Below, in pieces: positions 44,899-54,017 of a DNA stretch of 64,000 nt. Within the stretch, counting starts at the first letter, position 1, and each line of letters starts with the position of its first letter. A model generated the notes under the pieces. The model did no database searches and was not told the DNA's origin. It saw only the letters and a list, made by a program, of their open reading frames with translations. Both the position numbers and the translations under genes were made by a program. Origin of the DNA: Mycolicibacterium sp. YH-1 (GTDB lineage: Bacteria > Actinomycetota > Actinomycetes > Mycobacteriales > Mycobacteriaceae); NCBI RefSeq assembly GCF_022557175.1, contig NZ_CP092915.1, positions 3,968,001 to 4,032,000 on the forward strand. The letters run 5' to 3'.

Positions 44899-46527
44899 TC
44901 AGGTGCTGCTGACGACGGCGGGTGCCGCGCGGCGCCGCGAGTCCAGGATCATCACTGCCACGTGCAACGACGCCATCGACTCGGCATCGTCGAGGTCGAC
45001 GCCGAGGATCCCCGCGATCGCGGCCAACCGCTTGTAGAGCGCGGGACGGCTGATGTGCAACCGCTGGGCCAGCTCGGCCTTGTTACCGCCCAGCTGCAGA
45101 TACTGGCGGAGCACCGACAGGTTCGACAGCTCACCGACGATATCGCTGGCCAGCAGCGCGTTGAGTTCGGTCTCGGCGAAGTTCTGCACCCGCGGGTCGT
45201 CGCGCAGCAGCGCGATCAGCCCGCGCAGCCGCACGTCTGACGCCCGGAAATAGCTCCGCGACCCCGCACCCATCGCCATGGCGACCTCCGCCACGTGCGC
45301 GGCGTCGGCCAGTCCGTGGATGGTGTCGATGACGCTCTCCCCGGCGGGCCCGATCGCCAGCACGGTGTCCGAGGCGCCGCTGACACGCCGGATCTCTCCG
45401 CGCAGTTGATCGCCAAGTGCATTGAGCGCCTTGTCGTTCGCTCCCCCACGCACCGTCCCCAGGGACAGCACCGCGCCGATCTCGCCGTCCCGTCGAATGG
45501 TGAACAGTCCGGTGTGCCGCGCGGCGTTCACGGTGTGCGCGACGACGTCGAGCAGCGCGACGTTGCGGCGTTGCGCGGCCACTGGATCCGCACTGTCCTC
45601 GGCCCGCTCGACCCTGACCACCGCGGGCAGATAGCTTGCCGCCCTGCGTAACCCGAGCGCGTGCGCCCGGGCAGCGGCCTCGCGCTCGTCGGTGATGCGG
45701 CTGCGCAGGACATTGTCGATGAGGCCACTCTGGGCCTGTTGGTGCAGTCCCGAACGGTCCCGTTCGATCATCCGGTGCATCGCCAGAGCCGCCGCCGCGC
45801 GTTCGAGGACCCGCTTCGCCCGCGCCGGATCTGCCGCCTGGCGCGGGACGATGAGCCGGCCCCACTCCTCAGAGCGCGGGCCGACCGACGTCACCTCCCA
45901 GGATTCGGCACCGCCCCCCGCAGCGGGCACCAGCCGCGAACGGCGTTCCCAGTCGTGCAGCAGCGCTGCCGCGGCGGGTCCGCTGGCCGATGCGGCCAGC
46001 GCCTGGTGCGCTAGGTCCTCGAGCACCACCGGTTCGTCGAGGATCCGTGCCGCGGCCTCCACGATTCCGGCGGCGGACGCCCGCTTCATGCTCAGCTCCG
46101 TGAAGGCCTCGTGCACGCGACGGTCGAACGCCACCTCCTCGTACTGTTCGGCGACGATTCGGCGGTGCACCGCCTCGGTGACCTCCACGAACTTGATCTC
46201 GCGGTGCAGCGCGACCAGCGCCAGGTTCAGTCGCCGGGCGGCGTCGACGACGGTGGCAGGCACTTTTGCCAACACCCTGCCCAGTTCCACGACCACGCCC
46301 AACGCGCCCGCTTCAGCGAGACCCTCGAGATAGGTGCGCGCGTTGCGGTGCAGCGGCGCCCCGGTGGTCAGCACCAACTCGCCACCCTGCAGCAGCGTGG
46401 AGAGGTCGGCGACGTCGCTGACGTGAATCCAGCGGATCTCGTCGTTCCAGCGGCGGTCGCTGAGGATCTCGGGCTCACCGCGCTGCAGCACCGGCAGTCC
46501 GACGACGTCTGAGATGGTCAGAGGCAT
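44899..46527 (-). CDS. PucR family transcriptional regulator
   Basis: A 542-residue regulator. Residues 1-120 or so form the PucR N-terminal domain (PLTISDVVGLPVLQRGEP, GGELVLTTGAPL), the middle is a GGDEF-like/sensor region, and the C-terminus has the PucR-type helix-turn-helix LQLGGNKAELAQRLHISRPALYKRLAAIAGILG. Family members often activate purine, allantoin, proline or amine catabolism. It is divergent from the mmsA gene and separated by 140 bases, with a palindrome directly at its start codon, so it likely regulates the mmsA-aminotransferase pair and itself. Confidence 0.92.
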   Translation of the reverse strand: MPLTISDVVGLPVLQRGEPEILSDRRWNDEIRWIHVSDVADLSTLLQGGELVLTTGAPLHRNARTYLEGLAEAGALGVVVELGRVLAKVPATVVDAARRLNLALVALHREIKFVEVTEAVHRRIVAEQYEEVAFDRRVHEAFTELSMKRASAAGIVEAAARILDEPVVLEDLAHQALAASASGPAAAALLHDWERRSRLVPAAGGGAESWEVTSVGPRSEEWGRLIVPRQAADPARAKRVLERAAAALAMHRMIERDRSGLHQQAQSGLIDNVLRSRITDEREAAARAHALGLRRAASYLPAVVRVERAEDSADPVAAQRRNVALLDVVAHTVNAARHTGLFTIRRDGEIGAVLSLGTVRGGANDKALNALGDQLRGEIRRVSGASDTVLAIGPAGESVIDTIHGLADAAHVAEVAMAMGAGSRSYFRASDVRLRGLIALLRDDPRVQNFAETELNALLASDIVGELSNLSVLRQYLQLGGNKAELAQRLHISRPALYKRLAAIAGILGVDLDDAESMASLHVAVMILDSRRRAAPAVVSST

Positions 46528-46540
46528 TTACACACTGTAA
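46528..46540. promoter_or_regulatory. Palindrome TTACACACTGTAA at the PucR start
   Basis: A perfect 5-base inverted repeat with a 3-base spacer directly precedes the PucR start codon, in the gap shared with mmsA. It is a candidate operator for autoregulation by PucR. The rest of the 140-base gap shows no clear second site. Confidence 0.4.
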
Positions 46541-46667
46541 TGGCTGGGCTTCAATCGGTGACGGTGTGTTCGGTGCGGGGCCCGGCCGTCCACTGCAATG
46601 ATCGACGGTGTCACCAGCAGCGCGGCTGGTTCCTGCCCCATTATCACCAGCACGAGAGGTCCTCTGC

Positions 46668-48158
46668 ATGCGCACCATCGATCATTGGATGAACAACGAG
46701 GCCTTCGCCGGCACCAGCAGTGCCACCGCGCCGGTGACGAATCCGGCCAGCGGCCAGGTCACCGGACAGGTCGCCCTGGCCAGCGTCGAGGACGCCCGCG
46801 CGGTCATCGACGCCGCCGCGGCCGCATTCCCCGCCTGGCGTGACACCTCACTGGCCAAGCGCACCCAGATTCTGTTCAACTTCCGCGAACTGCTCAACTC
46901 CCGCAAGGGTGAGCTCGCCGAGATCATCACCAGCGAGCACGGCAAGGTCGTCTCCGATGCGCTGGGCGAGGTCTCACGCGGCCAGGAAGTCGTCGAATTC
47001 GCCTGCGGCATCCCGCATCTGCTCAAGGGCGGGTTCACCGAGAACGCCTCGACCAATGTCGACGTCTACTCGATCCGCCAGGCACTGGGCGTCGTGGGAA
47101 TCATCTCCCCGTTCAACTTCCCCGCCATGGTTCCCATGTGGTTCTTCCCCATCGCCATCGCCACCGGCAACACCGTTGTGCTGAAGCCCTCGGAGAAGGA
47201 CCCCACCGCCGCGCTGTGGATCGCCAACCTCTGGAAGGAAGCCGGCCTGCCCGCCGGAGTCTTCAACGTCCTGCAGGGTGACAAGACCGCCGTCGACGAG
47301 ATCCTGACCAACAAGGCCGTGAAGTCGGTGTCCTTCGTGGGCTCCACACCCATCGCGCAGTACGTCTACGCCACCGGCACCGCCGCGGGCAAGCGTGTCC
47401 AGGCCCTGGGCGGGGCCAAGAACCACGCCGTCATCCTGCCCGACGCCGACCTTGATCTGGCCGCTGATGCGATGGTCAACGCGGGCTTCGGCTCCGCTGG
47501 CGAGCGCTGTATGGCCATCTCCGCGGCCGTGGCCGTCGGACCGATCGCCGACGACCTCATCGCCAAGATCACCGAGCGCACCATCGGCCTCAAGATCGGC
47601 GACGGCACCAAGAACTCCGATATGGGCCCGCTTGTCACCAAGGCCCACCGCGACAAGGTCGCCTCCTACATCGACGCAGGCGAGGCCGACGGCGCCAAGA
47701 TCGTCGTCGACGGCCGCAACGTCACCGCTGACGGCGGCGCCGACGGGTTCTGGTTGGGCCCCACCCTGATCGACAACGTCACGCCCGAGATGAGCATCTA
47801 CACCGACGAGATCTTCGGCCCCGTGCTCTCGGTCGTTCGGGTCGAGACATACGACGAGGCGCTGAACCTGATCAACGACAACCCCTACGGCAACGGCACC
47901 GCCATCTTCACCAACGACGGTGGCGCCGCCCGGCGCTTCCAGAACGAGGTGCAGGTCGGCATGGTCGGCATCAACGTGCCGATCCCCGTCCCGATGGCCT
48001 ACTACAGCTTCGGCGGCTGGAAGGCCTCGCTGTTCGGTGACTCCCACGCCCACGGCATGGACGGCGTCAACTTCTTCACCCGCCAGAAGGCCATCACCCA
48101 GCGCTGGCTGGACCCCAGCCACGGCGGCATCGAGCTGGGCTTCCCCCAGAACGCGTAA
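46668..48158 (+). CDS. mmsA: CoA-acylating (methyl)malonate-semialdehyde dehydrogenase
   Basis: Oxidises malonate semialdehyde or methylmalonate semialdehyde with CoA and NAD to acetyl-CoA or propionyl-CoA, releasing CO2. The 496-residue protein has the MmsA signatures ISPFNFPAMVPMWFFPIA, KPSEKDPTAAL, ALGGAKNHAVILPDADLD, the catalytic cysteine in GSAGERCMAISAAV and NDNPYGNGTAIFT. The ATG at 46668 has GAGAGG upstream; a start 20 codons earlier is unlikely. It would accept the product of the next gene's aminotransferase, making the last two steps of beta-alanine, beta-aminoisobutyrate or valine breakdown. Confidence 0.93.
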   Translation: MRTIDHWMNNEAFAGTSSATAPVTNPASGQVTGQVALASVEDARAVIDAAAAAFPAWRDTSLAKRTQILFNFRELLNSRKGELAEIITSEHGKVVSDALGEVSRGQEVVEFACGIPHLLKGGFTENASTNVDVYSIRQALGVVGIISPFNFPAMVPMWFFPIAIATGNTVVLKPSEKDPTAALWIANLWKEAGLPAGVFNVLQGDKTAVDEILTNKAVKSVSFVGSTPIAQYVYATGTAAGKRVQALGGAKNHAVILPDADLDLAADAMVNAGFGSAGERCMAISAAVAVGPIADDLIAKITERTIGLKIGDGTKNSDMGPLVTKAHRDKVASYIDAGEADGAKIVVDGRNVTADGGADGFWLGPTLIDNVTPEMSIYTDEIFGPVLSVVRVETYDEALNLINDNPYGNGTAIFTNDGGAARRFQNEVQVGMVGINVPIPVPMAYYSFGGWKASLFGDSHAHGMDGVNFFTRQKAITQRWLDPSHGGIELGFPQNA

Positions 48159-48181
48159 CCCCATCCCCCAACCCCAGCCCG

Positions 48182-48237
48182 CGAGACTGCGGTGAGATCG
48201 CCGAAACCCCTCATTCCACGATCTCACCGCAGTCTCG
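48182..48237. terminator. Perfect 19-bp inverted repeat between mmsA and the aminotransferase gene
   Basis: CGAGACTGCGGTGAGATCG and its exact reverse complement (48219-48237) flank an 18-base loop. The stem is very stable but lacks a T-tract. It lies between two genes on the same strand, so it could be a partial terminator, an mRNA-stability element or a dispersed palindrome. Confidence 0.6.
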
Positions 48238-48279
48238 ACAACGGGGTTCCCCCCGCGACCATCGCCTGATGAGTGAAAG

Positions 48280-49671
48280 ATGTCTTCCATGACCGTGACC
48301 AATGACGCCGCCATCCTGCCCAACGGCCTGTCCGTCGACGAGGCACGCCGCGAGGCCGCGCGCGCCTACGAGCTGGACCGCGCGCACGTGTTCCATTCCT
48401 GGTCGGCGCAGGCCGAGATCTCCCCGATGACGATCACCGCGTCGGAGGGCTGTTACGTCTGGGACGGCGACGGAAACCGTTTTCTGGACTTCTCGTCGAT
48501 GTTGGTCAACACCAATATCGGCCACCAGCACCCGAAGGTGGTCGCGGCCATCCAGGCACAGGCGGCCAAGCTCTGCACCGTCGCGCCGCAGCACGCCAAC
48601 GACGCCCGGTCCGAGGCCGCGCGGCTGATCGCCGAGCGCACCCCGGGCGACCTGAACAAGGTGTTCTTCACCAACGGCGGCGCCGACGCCGTCGAGCACG
48701 CGGTGCGCATGGCGCGTCTGCACACCGGGCGCTACAAGGTGCTCAGCCGCTACCGCTCCTACCACGGCGGCACGGAGACGGCGGTCAACTTGACCGGTGA
48801 CCCGCGGCGCTGGCCCAACGATCACGGCAACGCCGGCATCGTGCACTTCTTCGGGCCGTTCCTGTACCGGTCGCGTTTTCACGCCACCACCGAGGCCGAG
48901 GAGACCGAGCGCGCTCTCGACCACCTCCACGAGACGATCCGCATGGAGGGTCCGTCGACCATCGCGGCCATCATTCTCGAGTCCATCCCCGGCACCGCAG
49001 GCATCATGATCCCGCCTCCGGGCTACATCGCCGGCGTGCGGCAACTGTGCGACGAGTACGGCATCGTGTTCATCGCCGACGAGGTCATGTCGGGCTTCGG
49101 CCGCAGCGGAAAGTGGTTCGCCATCGAGCATTTCGATGTCGTGCCTGACCTGATGACGTTCGCGAAGGGTGTCAACTCCGGCTACGTGCCGCTGGGCGGC
49201 GTGGCGATCAATGCGAAGATCGCCGAGACGTTCGCGCATCGCGCCTACCCCGGCGGTTTGACGTACTCCGGCCACCCGCTGGCCACCGCCTCCGCCGTGG
49301 CCACGATCAACGCGATGGCCGATGAGGGCATCGTCGAGAACGCGGCACGCATCGGCGAGCAGGTCATCGGGCCACGGCTGCGCGAGATGGCCGGCCGGCA
49401 CCGTTGCATCGGCGAGGTCCGCGGCACGGGTGTGTTCTGGGCCGTCGAGCTGGTCGCCGACCAGCAGACGCGGGAGCCGTTGGCACCCTACGGTTCCAGT
49501 AGCCCGGCCATGAACGCCGTTGTCGCCGCCTGCAAGCAGGGCGGGCTGTTGCCGTTCGCGAACTTCAACCGGATCCACGTGGTGCCGGCCCTCAACATCA
49601 GCGATGAGGAGGCCAACACCGGCCTCGACATCCTCGATCGGGCGCTGGAGACCGCAGACGCTGCGCTCTGA
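48280..49671 (+). CDS. Class III omega-amino acid aminotransferase
   Basis: Pyridoxal-phosphate aminotransferase for an omega-amino acid such as beta-alanine, probably with pyruvate as acceptor. The 463-residue protein has FTNGGADAVEHAVRMARLHTG, VLSRYRSYHGGT, VFIADEVMSGFGRSGKWF and the Schiff-base lysine in TFAKGVNSGYVPLGG (Lys296). The ATG at 48289 is nearly as good a start. Together with mmsA it would form beta-alanine to malonate semialdehyde to acetyl-CoA. The pair is consistent with the PucR and NCS1 genes nearby for pyrimidine or hydantoin use, though the exact substrate is inferred. Confidence 0.9.
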   Translation: MSSMTVTNDAAILPNGLSVDEARREAARAYELDRAHVFHSWSAQAEISPMTITASEGCYVWDGDGNRFLDFSSMLVNTNIGHQHPKVVAAIQAQAAKLCTVAPQHANDARSEAARLIAERTPGDLNKVFFTNGGADAVEHAVRMARLHTGRYKVLSRYRSYHGGTETAVNLTGDPRRWPNDHGNAGIVHFFGPFLYRSRFHATTEAEETERALDHLHETIRMEGPSTIAAIILESIPGTAGIMIPPPGYIAGVRQLCDEYGIVFIADEVMSGFGRSGKWFAIEHFDVVPDLMTFAKGVNSGYVPLGGVAINAKIAETFAHRAYPGGLTYSGHPLATASAVATINAMADEGIVENAARIGEQVIGPRLREMAGRHRCIGEVRGTGVFWAVELVADQQTREPLAPYGSSSPAMNAVVAACKQGGLLPFANFNRIHVVPALNISDEEANTGLDILDRALETADAAL

Positions 49672-49673
49672 GC

Positions 49674-50540
49674 TCAGCGCGCGTCCATGAAGTGGGCGGC
49701 GATCTCATCGCTCGTGGTCAGCCAAGCGTCAGGCTGTCCGGCCAAGTACCTCAAGGCTTGATCGAGGTACTTGTGCCGGAACGGCTGGCCGATCACGAAG
49801 GGATGCAACGCCAGCGCCATCACACGGCCGCTGGACGACGAGTCAATCCTCAGCTGCTCGTATTGGTCCTTGACGATTTGGACGAACTCGTCGCCAGTGC
49901 ATCCCCGTCCGAACATCAGTAGGTCGTTGAGTTCCACCGAGTACGGAACGCTGATGACACCCGGGACGGTGAGTGGATAGGGCTGATCGTCGTTGGTCCA
50001 GTCGAGGACGTAGCGATATCCGAGATCGGCGAGGAGTTCGGGGGTCCGCAGGGTTTCGGTGAGACCCGGACCCATCCATCCCTGCGGCCGGCGCCCAGTC
50101 GCGTGAGTGATGGACTCGGTGATGTCGGTGAGTACGTCGCGCTCCTCGGCTGACGTCATGCCGGTGTGCAGGACCGAGTTCGTGCGTCCGTGCGCCAGCC
50201 ACGTCCAGTCGCGGGCCACACCCGCCGAGATGATCTGCGGGTGCTCCTCGATGACGGCCGAGTTCAGCAGCACGCTGGGCCGGATGCCGTGGCTGTCGAG
50301 GGCCTCGATCGTCCGCCAGATCCCGACTCGGGCCCCGTAGTCGCGCCAGCCGTAGTTCAATGCGTCGGGGACGAGATCTGCGGTACCCGGCCAGATGCTT
50401 GTCGACGGCCGGTCCACCAGGAAGTGCTCGACGTTCAATCCGATGTAGACCGCCACCTTGGCCCCGTCGGGCCAGACGATCGGCGCGCGCTCGATGATCG
50501 GGCTGTAGGTGAAGGGCGGTACGGGTTTTGATGTCGTCAT
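49674..50540 (-). CDS. Polysaccharide deacetylase family protein (PuuE allantoinase-like)
   Basis: A 288-residue NodB-type carbohydrate esterase 4 fold protein. Visible parts are VAVYIGLNVEHF, DYGARVGIWRTIEALDSHGIRPSVLLNS, WTWLAHGRTNS, WMGPGLTETLRTPELLADLGYRYVLDW, and MALALHPFVIGQPFR. This arrangement, and the short length, resemble PuuE, a metal-independent allantoinase, more than true chitin deacetylases; several metal ligands of the latter seem altered. An amide-hydrolase role in nitrogen-compound breakdown fits the neighbours. It converges on the aminotransferase gene and is divergent from the MerR gene by 60 bases. Confidence 0.8.
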   Translation of the reverse strand: MTTSKPVPPFTYSPIIERAPIVWPDGAKVAVYIGLNVEHFLVDRPSTSIWPGTADLVPDALNYGWRDYGARVGIWRTIEALDSHGIRPSVLLNSAVIEEHPQIISAGVARDWTWLAHGRTNSVLHTGMTSAEERDVLTDITESITHATGRRPQGWMGPGLTETLRTPELLADLGYRYVLDWTNDDQPYPLTVPGVISVPYSVELNDLLMFGRGCTGDEFVQIVKDQYEQLRIDSSSSGRVMALALHPFVIGQPFRHKYLDQALRYLAGQPDAWLTTSDEIAAHFMDAR

Positions 50541-50600
50541 GCCCGCACGGTAAGGGCTGACACCAATGTCAGGTTCAAGCGAATCCGGTATAACGGTCAC

Positions 50601-50993
50601 ATGCGAATCGGCGAGCTCGCACGACGAACCGGTGTCAGCGAGCGCTCCCTGCGCTACTACGAGAGTGCGGGTCTGCTGGTCTCGGAACGCAGCCGCGGCG
50701 GCCATCGCGAGTACACCGAGGCGGCCGTGGATCGGGTGATCCACATTCAGGAGTTGTACGCCGCCGGGCTGCCCAGTCGAACGATCGCGTCGCTTCTACC
50801 GTGTATGCGCGACACCGACGGCGGCCCCACCGAGTCGGCGACGCCGCGGCTCGTCGAACGGCTCACCGCCGAGCGCGACCGCATCGACGAGGAGATCCGC
50901 GGGCTGGCGAACTCACGCGCCGTTCTCGACGACGTCATCGTCGCCGCGTCGGGCGCCGAGGTCGCACTCAGAACGCCAACAGATTGTCCTTGA
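50601..50993 (+). CDS. MerR family transcriptional regulator
   Basis: A 130-residue regulator with the N-terminal MerR winged helix: MRIGELARRTGVSERSLRYY then ESAGLLVSERSRGGHREYTEAAVDRV. A dimerisation coiled coil follows (LVERLTAERDRIDEEIRGLAN). There are no paired metal-binding cysteines at the C-terminus, so it is more like the small-molecule type than MerR itself. It is divergent from the PuuE-like gene and probably controls it. Its 3' end overlaps the monooxygenase gene on the opposite strand by 26 bases. Confidence 0.88.
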   Translation: MRIGELARRTGVSERSLRYYESAGLLVSERSRGGHREYTEAAVDRVIHIQELYAAGLPSRTIASLLPCMRDTDGGPTESATPRLVERLTAERDRIDEEIRGLANSRAVLDDVIVAASGAEVALRTPTDCP

Positions 50994-52278
50994 ACAGCTT
51001 GTGCTCGTATGAGGTTCGGGTGAGGCCGCGGCGCTGCAGCTCGGGCACCAGTCCGTCAACGACCTCGACCACGTACCGGCGGGTGAGGCGCATACCTGGC
51101 GCAGTGAACAGGAAACCGTCCCCTCCGACCTCGTCCATCAGTGCCTCGAGTTGGTCGGCCACCGTGGCCGGGGTCCCGACCAGGGCATCCTCAGTGGACA
51201 GGTAGGCCGCGGTCAGTTCGCGCAGTGTCTTTCCGCTGCCGCGCTGCAGGAACGCCTCGAGGGATCCGCGTTCACCGTTGGTCTGAAGATCGTCGGGAAG
51301 CGGCTTGTCCAAGTCAAAGCTGGTGAAGTCGATCTCGGTGATCGCAGCCAGATGCGCCAGCGTCTTCTCGAGGTAGTACTCGTTGTCGACCAGGCGCTCC
51401 AGCTTGGCCCGCGCCTCCTCATCAGTCTCACCGAGATGCGGGGTGCACAGAAACAGCACCTTGATGTCATCGGGTTTGCGACCGTATTCGACTGCACGTC
51501 TGCGAATGTCGTCCCGGTAGGCGATCATTCCCTGCGGGTCGGCTGCCGTTCCCACCACGGTGTCGGCGTACTTCGCGGCGAAGTCCTTACCCTGTGGTGA
51601 GCCACCGGCCTGCGCGAGCACGGGGTGGTACTGCGGCGAGGGAACGGTGTTGAGCGGGCCGCGGCTCCTGTAGTACTCACCCTCGAAGTCGATGGTGTGC
51701 ACCTTGGTGTGGTCGACGAATGTCCCGGTCTCCCGGTCGCGTACCACGGCGTCGGGTTCCCACGAGTTCCACAGTGCACGAACCAGATCCACGTACTCGT
51801 GTGCACGGGCGTAGCGCTCGTCATGGCGGGGCAGGTGGTCCAGCCCGAAGTTCTGCGCGGAGCGGTCCTCAGCCGAGGTGACCATGTTCCAGCCGAGCCT
51901 GCCACCGGTGAGGTGGTCGAGCGTGCTGCATAGCCTGGCGAGCAGGAACGGCGGGTAGAACGTCGACGACAGGGTCAGGACGAGACCCAGATTCTGGGTG
52001 ACGTTGCCCAGCAGCGGAATCAGCGGTGCCGGATCGTGTTTGGGCGAGTGCAGCGCGTGTTTGAGTTCGCGTTCGAACGTCCCGCCGTAGGCATCAGAGA
52101 CCATGAGCTTGTCCTCGAGCAGCAGGTAGTCGAACTTCGCCCGCTCGAGGTGTTGAACCAGCTCCACATAGAAGCTGCCCGACCAGTCCTGCCCACCGGT
52201 GGAACCCCACTGCTCGTTCCACCCGTCGACGCAGAAGTTGGCGAACCAACCCAGGTGAAACCTCTTGTCATAGGACAC
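50968..52278 (-). CDS. NtaA/SnaA/DszA-family flavin-dependent monooxygenase
   Basis: FMN-dependent luciferase-like monooxygenase of 436 residues, in the group of nitrilotriacetate and dibenzothiophene sulfone monooxygenases. It has the family pattern FDYLLLEDKLMVSDAYGG, YPPFLLARLCSTLDHLTGGRLGWNMVTSAEDRSAQNFG, HDERYARAHEYVDLVRALWNSWEPDAVV and VLAQAGGSPQGKDFAAKYAD. These two-component enzymes need FMNH2 from a separate reductase. It lies 64 bases after an NCS1 permease gene and is probably co-transcribed, so the transported nitrogen heterocycle could be its substrate. Confidence 0.9.
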   Translation of the reverse strand: MSYDKRFHLGWFANFCVDGWNEQWGSTGGQDWSGSFYVELVQHLERAKFDYLLLEDKLMVSDAYGGTFERELKHALHSPKHDPAPLIPLLGNVTQNLGLVLTLSSTFYPPFLLARLCSTLDHLTGGRLGWNMVTSAEDRSAQNFGLDHLPRHDERYARAHEYVDLVRALWNSWEPDAVVRDRETGTFVDHTKVHTIDFEGEYYRSRGPLNTVPSPQYHPVLAQAGGSPQGKDFAAKYADTVVGTAADPQGMIAYRDDIRRRAVEYGRKPDDIKVLFLCTPHLGETDEEARAKLERLVDNEYYLEKTLAHLAAITEIDFTSFDLDKPLPDDLQTNGERGSLEAFLQRGSGKTLRELTAAYLSTEDALVGTPATVADQLEALMDEVGGDGFLFTAPGMRLTRRYVVEVVDGLVPELQRRGLTRTSYEHKLFKDNLLAF

Positions 52279-52342
52279 TTCGGGTGAATCCCTTCATCGT
52301 TCGGCCGAACAGTCGGCAATTCGGGGTAAGGCGCGTCAAGGA

Positions 52343-53869
52343 CTAGGGCCCGTCGAGCAACCCGTGTTCCAGCGGTGGGCGGTGATCGGTGACCTCCGCC
52401 GACTCCTCGACGGCCGCCAGACGGGCGTCGCTCTCCCGAATCGCCTGCTGCTCGCCTGTGCGGTCCTGGCCGCGCGTGAAGGCGTAGTACACCAGCGCCG
52501 AGACCACCAGACCGGCCAGCCACGAGATGTCGATCCCGCCGAGCAACGCGCCGATCGGGCCGGTGAAGTACGGCAGCACCGCAAAGGGCACCATCGCGGC
52601 AAATCCCAGGAAGTAGGCCGCGATTCCGCGCCACGACCATCCGCCGTACACCCCACGGGGGGTGAACAGGTCGGTGATCGCATACTCGCCCCGGCGCACG
52701 AAGAAGTAGTCGGTGAGGTTCACCGCCGTCCACGGCACCAGCAGGAACAACATCAGCGACAGAGCGTTGCTCGCGGCGTTGATGACGTGGTCACCGAATG
52801 GGAGTGCCACGACGAGGTAGATCACGATGGTTGCCGCCGTGACGGCAATTCGCAGGGCTCGGCTCGGCCGAACCCGGCGAACCAGGTCCACGCCGGTGAG
52901 GAACTGCAGCGTCACGCTGTATGCGGCCGTCGCGGTGCACACGACCAGAGTCGTCGCAGACGCCAGCGCCAGCACCGCACCGAAGCCGCCGACCACGTTG
53001 TTCCCGGCCTCGTGCAGTGCCACCAGCGCATCCTCGGCCTCATAGTGGGCGGAGAGCCACGCACCCAGGGTGATCAACCACAGCGCCGAGATGCCGGCTC
53101 CCACATACACACTCGCGATCAGCGACCGCGAGGAGGTCTTGGCGGGCAGGTACCGCGTGTAGTCCGACACCACCGGGGCGAGTGCCATGTTGTAGGCGGC
53201 CGAGACCGCGAACACCGTGAAGAATGCCGAGAGCACGAACCCGTGCTCACTGGAGGACGGCTCGGTGCCGCCGGCCTTCCCGAGCGCGACGGCCAACGAG
53301 AACGCCAGAACCAGGGGCACGGTGACGTAGAACACCAGCCGCGAGATCCGGTGCAGATAGTCGTGGCCTGCGATCGCGAATGCGCCGCCCACCAGGTTGA
53401 CCACCAGTCCGATCACCACCGGCGGCCAGCCGAAGACCTGCGCCAGCCCCTGTGCGGTCAGGATGGTGTACACCACGCCGAACGCCAGGTAGCAGGTCAG
53501 CGACATCGCGACGACGACGATGACGCCGTAGAAGCCGAACTGCGCCCGAGACTGGATGATCTGCGGCAGACCCAGCCGAGGCCCCTGGGTGGCGTGGAAG
53601 GCCATGAAGAACGTGCCAACCACCAGGCCCAGCGCCGAGGCCAGCACCGCCCAGCCGACGCTGAGCCCCAGCGCCGGCCCGGTGAAGCCTAGTGCGATGG
53701 TGAAGAAGCTCCAGTTGGCGATGAAGAACAGCGGGCTCACCCGCCACGGGGTGCCATGACGTTCGCTCGGGGTGATCCAGTCGATCGACCGGCTCTCGAT
53801 GCTCGAGTAGCGACGCACTGGAACGTCGGCCGCGGAATGCCCTGTCTCCGGCACGATCTCTGTAGACAC
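52343..53869 (-). CDS. NCS1 family nucleobase/hydantoin-type permease
   Basis: Symporter of about 508 residues with about twelve membrane helices. It has the NCS1 pattern: RSIDWITPSERHGTPWRVSPLFFIANWSFF at the N-terminus, GLGLPQIIQSRAQFGFYG, VSDYTRYLPAKTS, and PWTAVNLTDYFFVRRGEYAI. Members carry purines, pyrimidines, allantoin, hydantoins or related compounds. The GTG at 53869 has AAGGA upstream; longer in-frame starts exist at 53911 and 53974. It is probably first in a two-gene unit with the NtaA-like monooxygenase. The closest substrate class cannot be set from sequence. Confidence 0.9.
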   Translation of the reverse strand: MSTEIVPETGHSAADVPVRRYSSIESRSIDWITPSERHGTPWRVSPLFFIANWSFFTIALGFTGPALGLSVGWAVLASALGLVVGTFFMAFHATQGPRLGLPQIIQSRAQFGFYGVIVVVAMSLTCYLAFGVVYTILTAQGLAQVFGWPPVVIGLVVNLVGGAFAIAGHDYLHRISRLVFYVTVPLVLAFSLAVALGKAGGTEPSSSEHGFVLSAFFTVFAVSAAYNMALAPVVSDYTRYLPAKTSSRSLIASVYVGAGISALWLITLGAWLSAHYEAEDALVALHEAGNNVVGGFGAVLALASATTLVVCTATAAYSVTLQFLTGVDLVRRVRPSRALRIAVTAATIVIYLVVALPFGDHVINAASNALSLMLFLLVPWTAVNLTDYFFVRRGEYAITDLFTPRGVYGGWSWRGIAAYFLGFAAMVPFAVLPYFTGPIGALLGGIDISWLAGLVVSALVYYAFTRGQDRTGEQQAIRESDARLAAVEESAEVTDHRPPLEHGLLDGP

Positions 53870-54017
53870 GAGGGGTGATCCTTCACCCGAGCGCACTCGA
53901 GGAACAGCCATCTCGTCGGGGTGATTATTAGTCGACGACCACAGCGACGGGTTCGTCGCGGCCGATGTCCGCACGCGCTAGGGTCGCCTCGGATCCATCG
54001 ACCTCGGGAGGCCAGCC

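Noticed and set aside
46974..48323. 449-codon minus-strand open frame opposite mmsA
   Set aside because: Typical shadow frame, rich in Gly, Asp and Val with no family features.
48211..49578. 455-codon minus-strand open frame opposite the aminotransferase
   Set aside because: Shadow of the aminotransferase; no motif and no ribosome binding site.
52364..53692. 442-codon plus-strand open frame opposite the NCS1 permease
   Set aside because: His/Arg/Gln-rich shadow; the permease helices on the other strand are clear.
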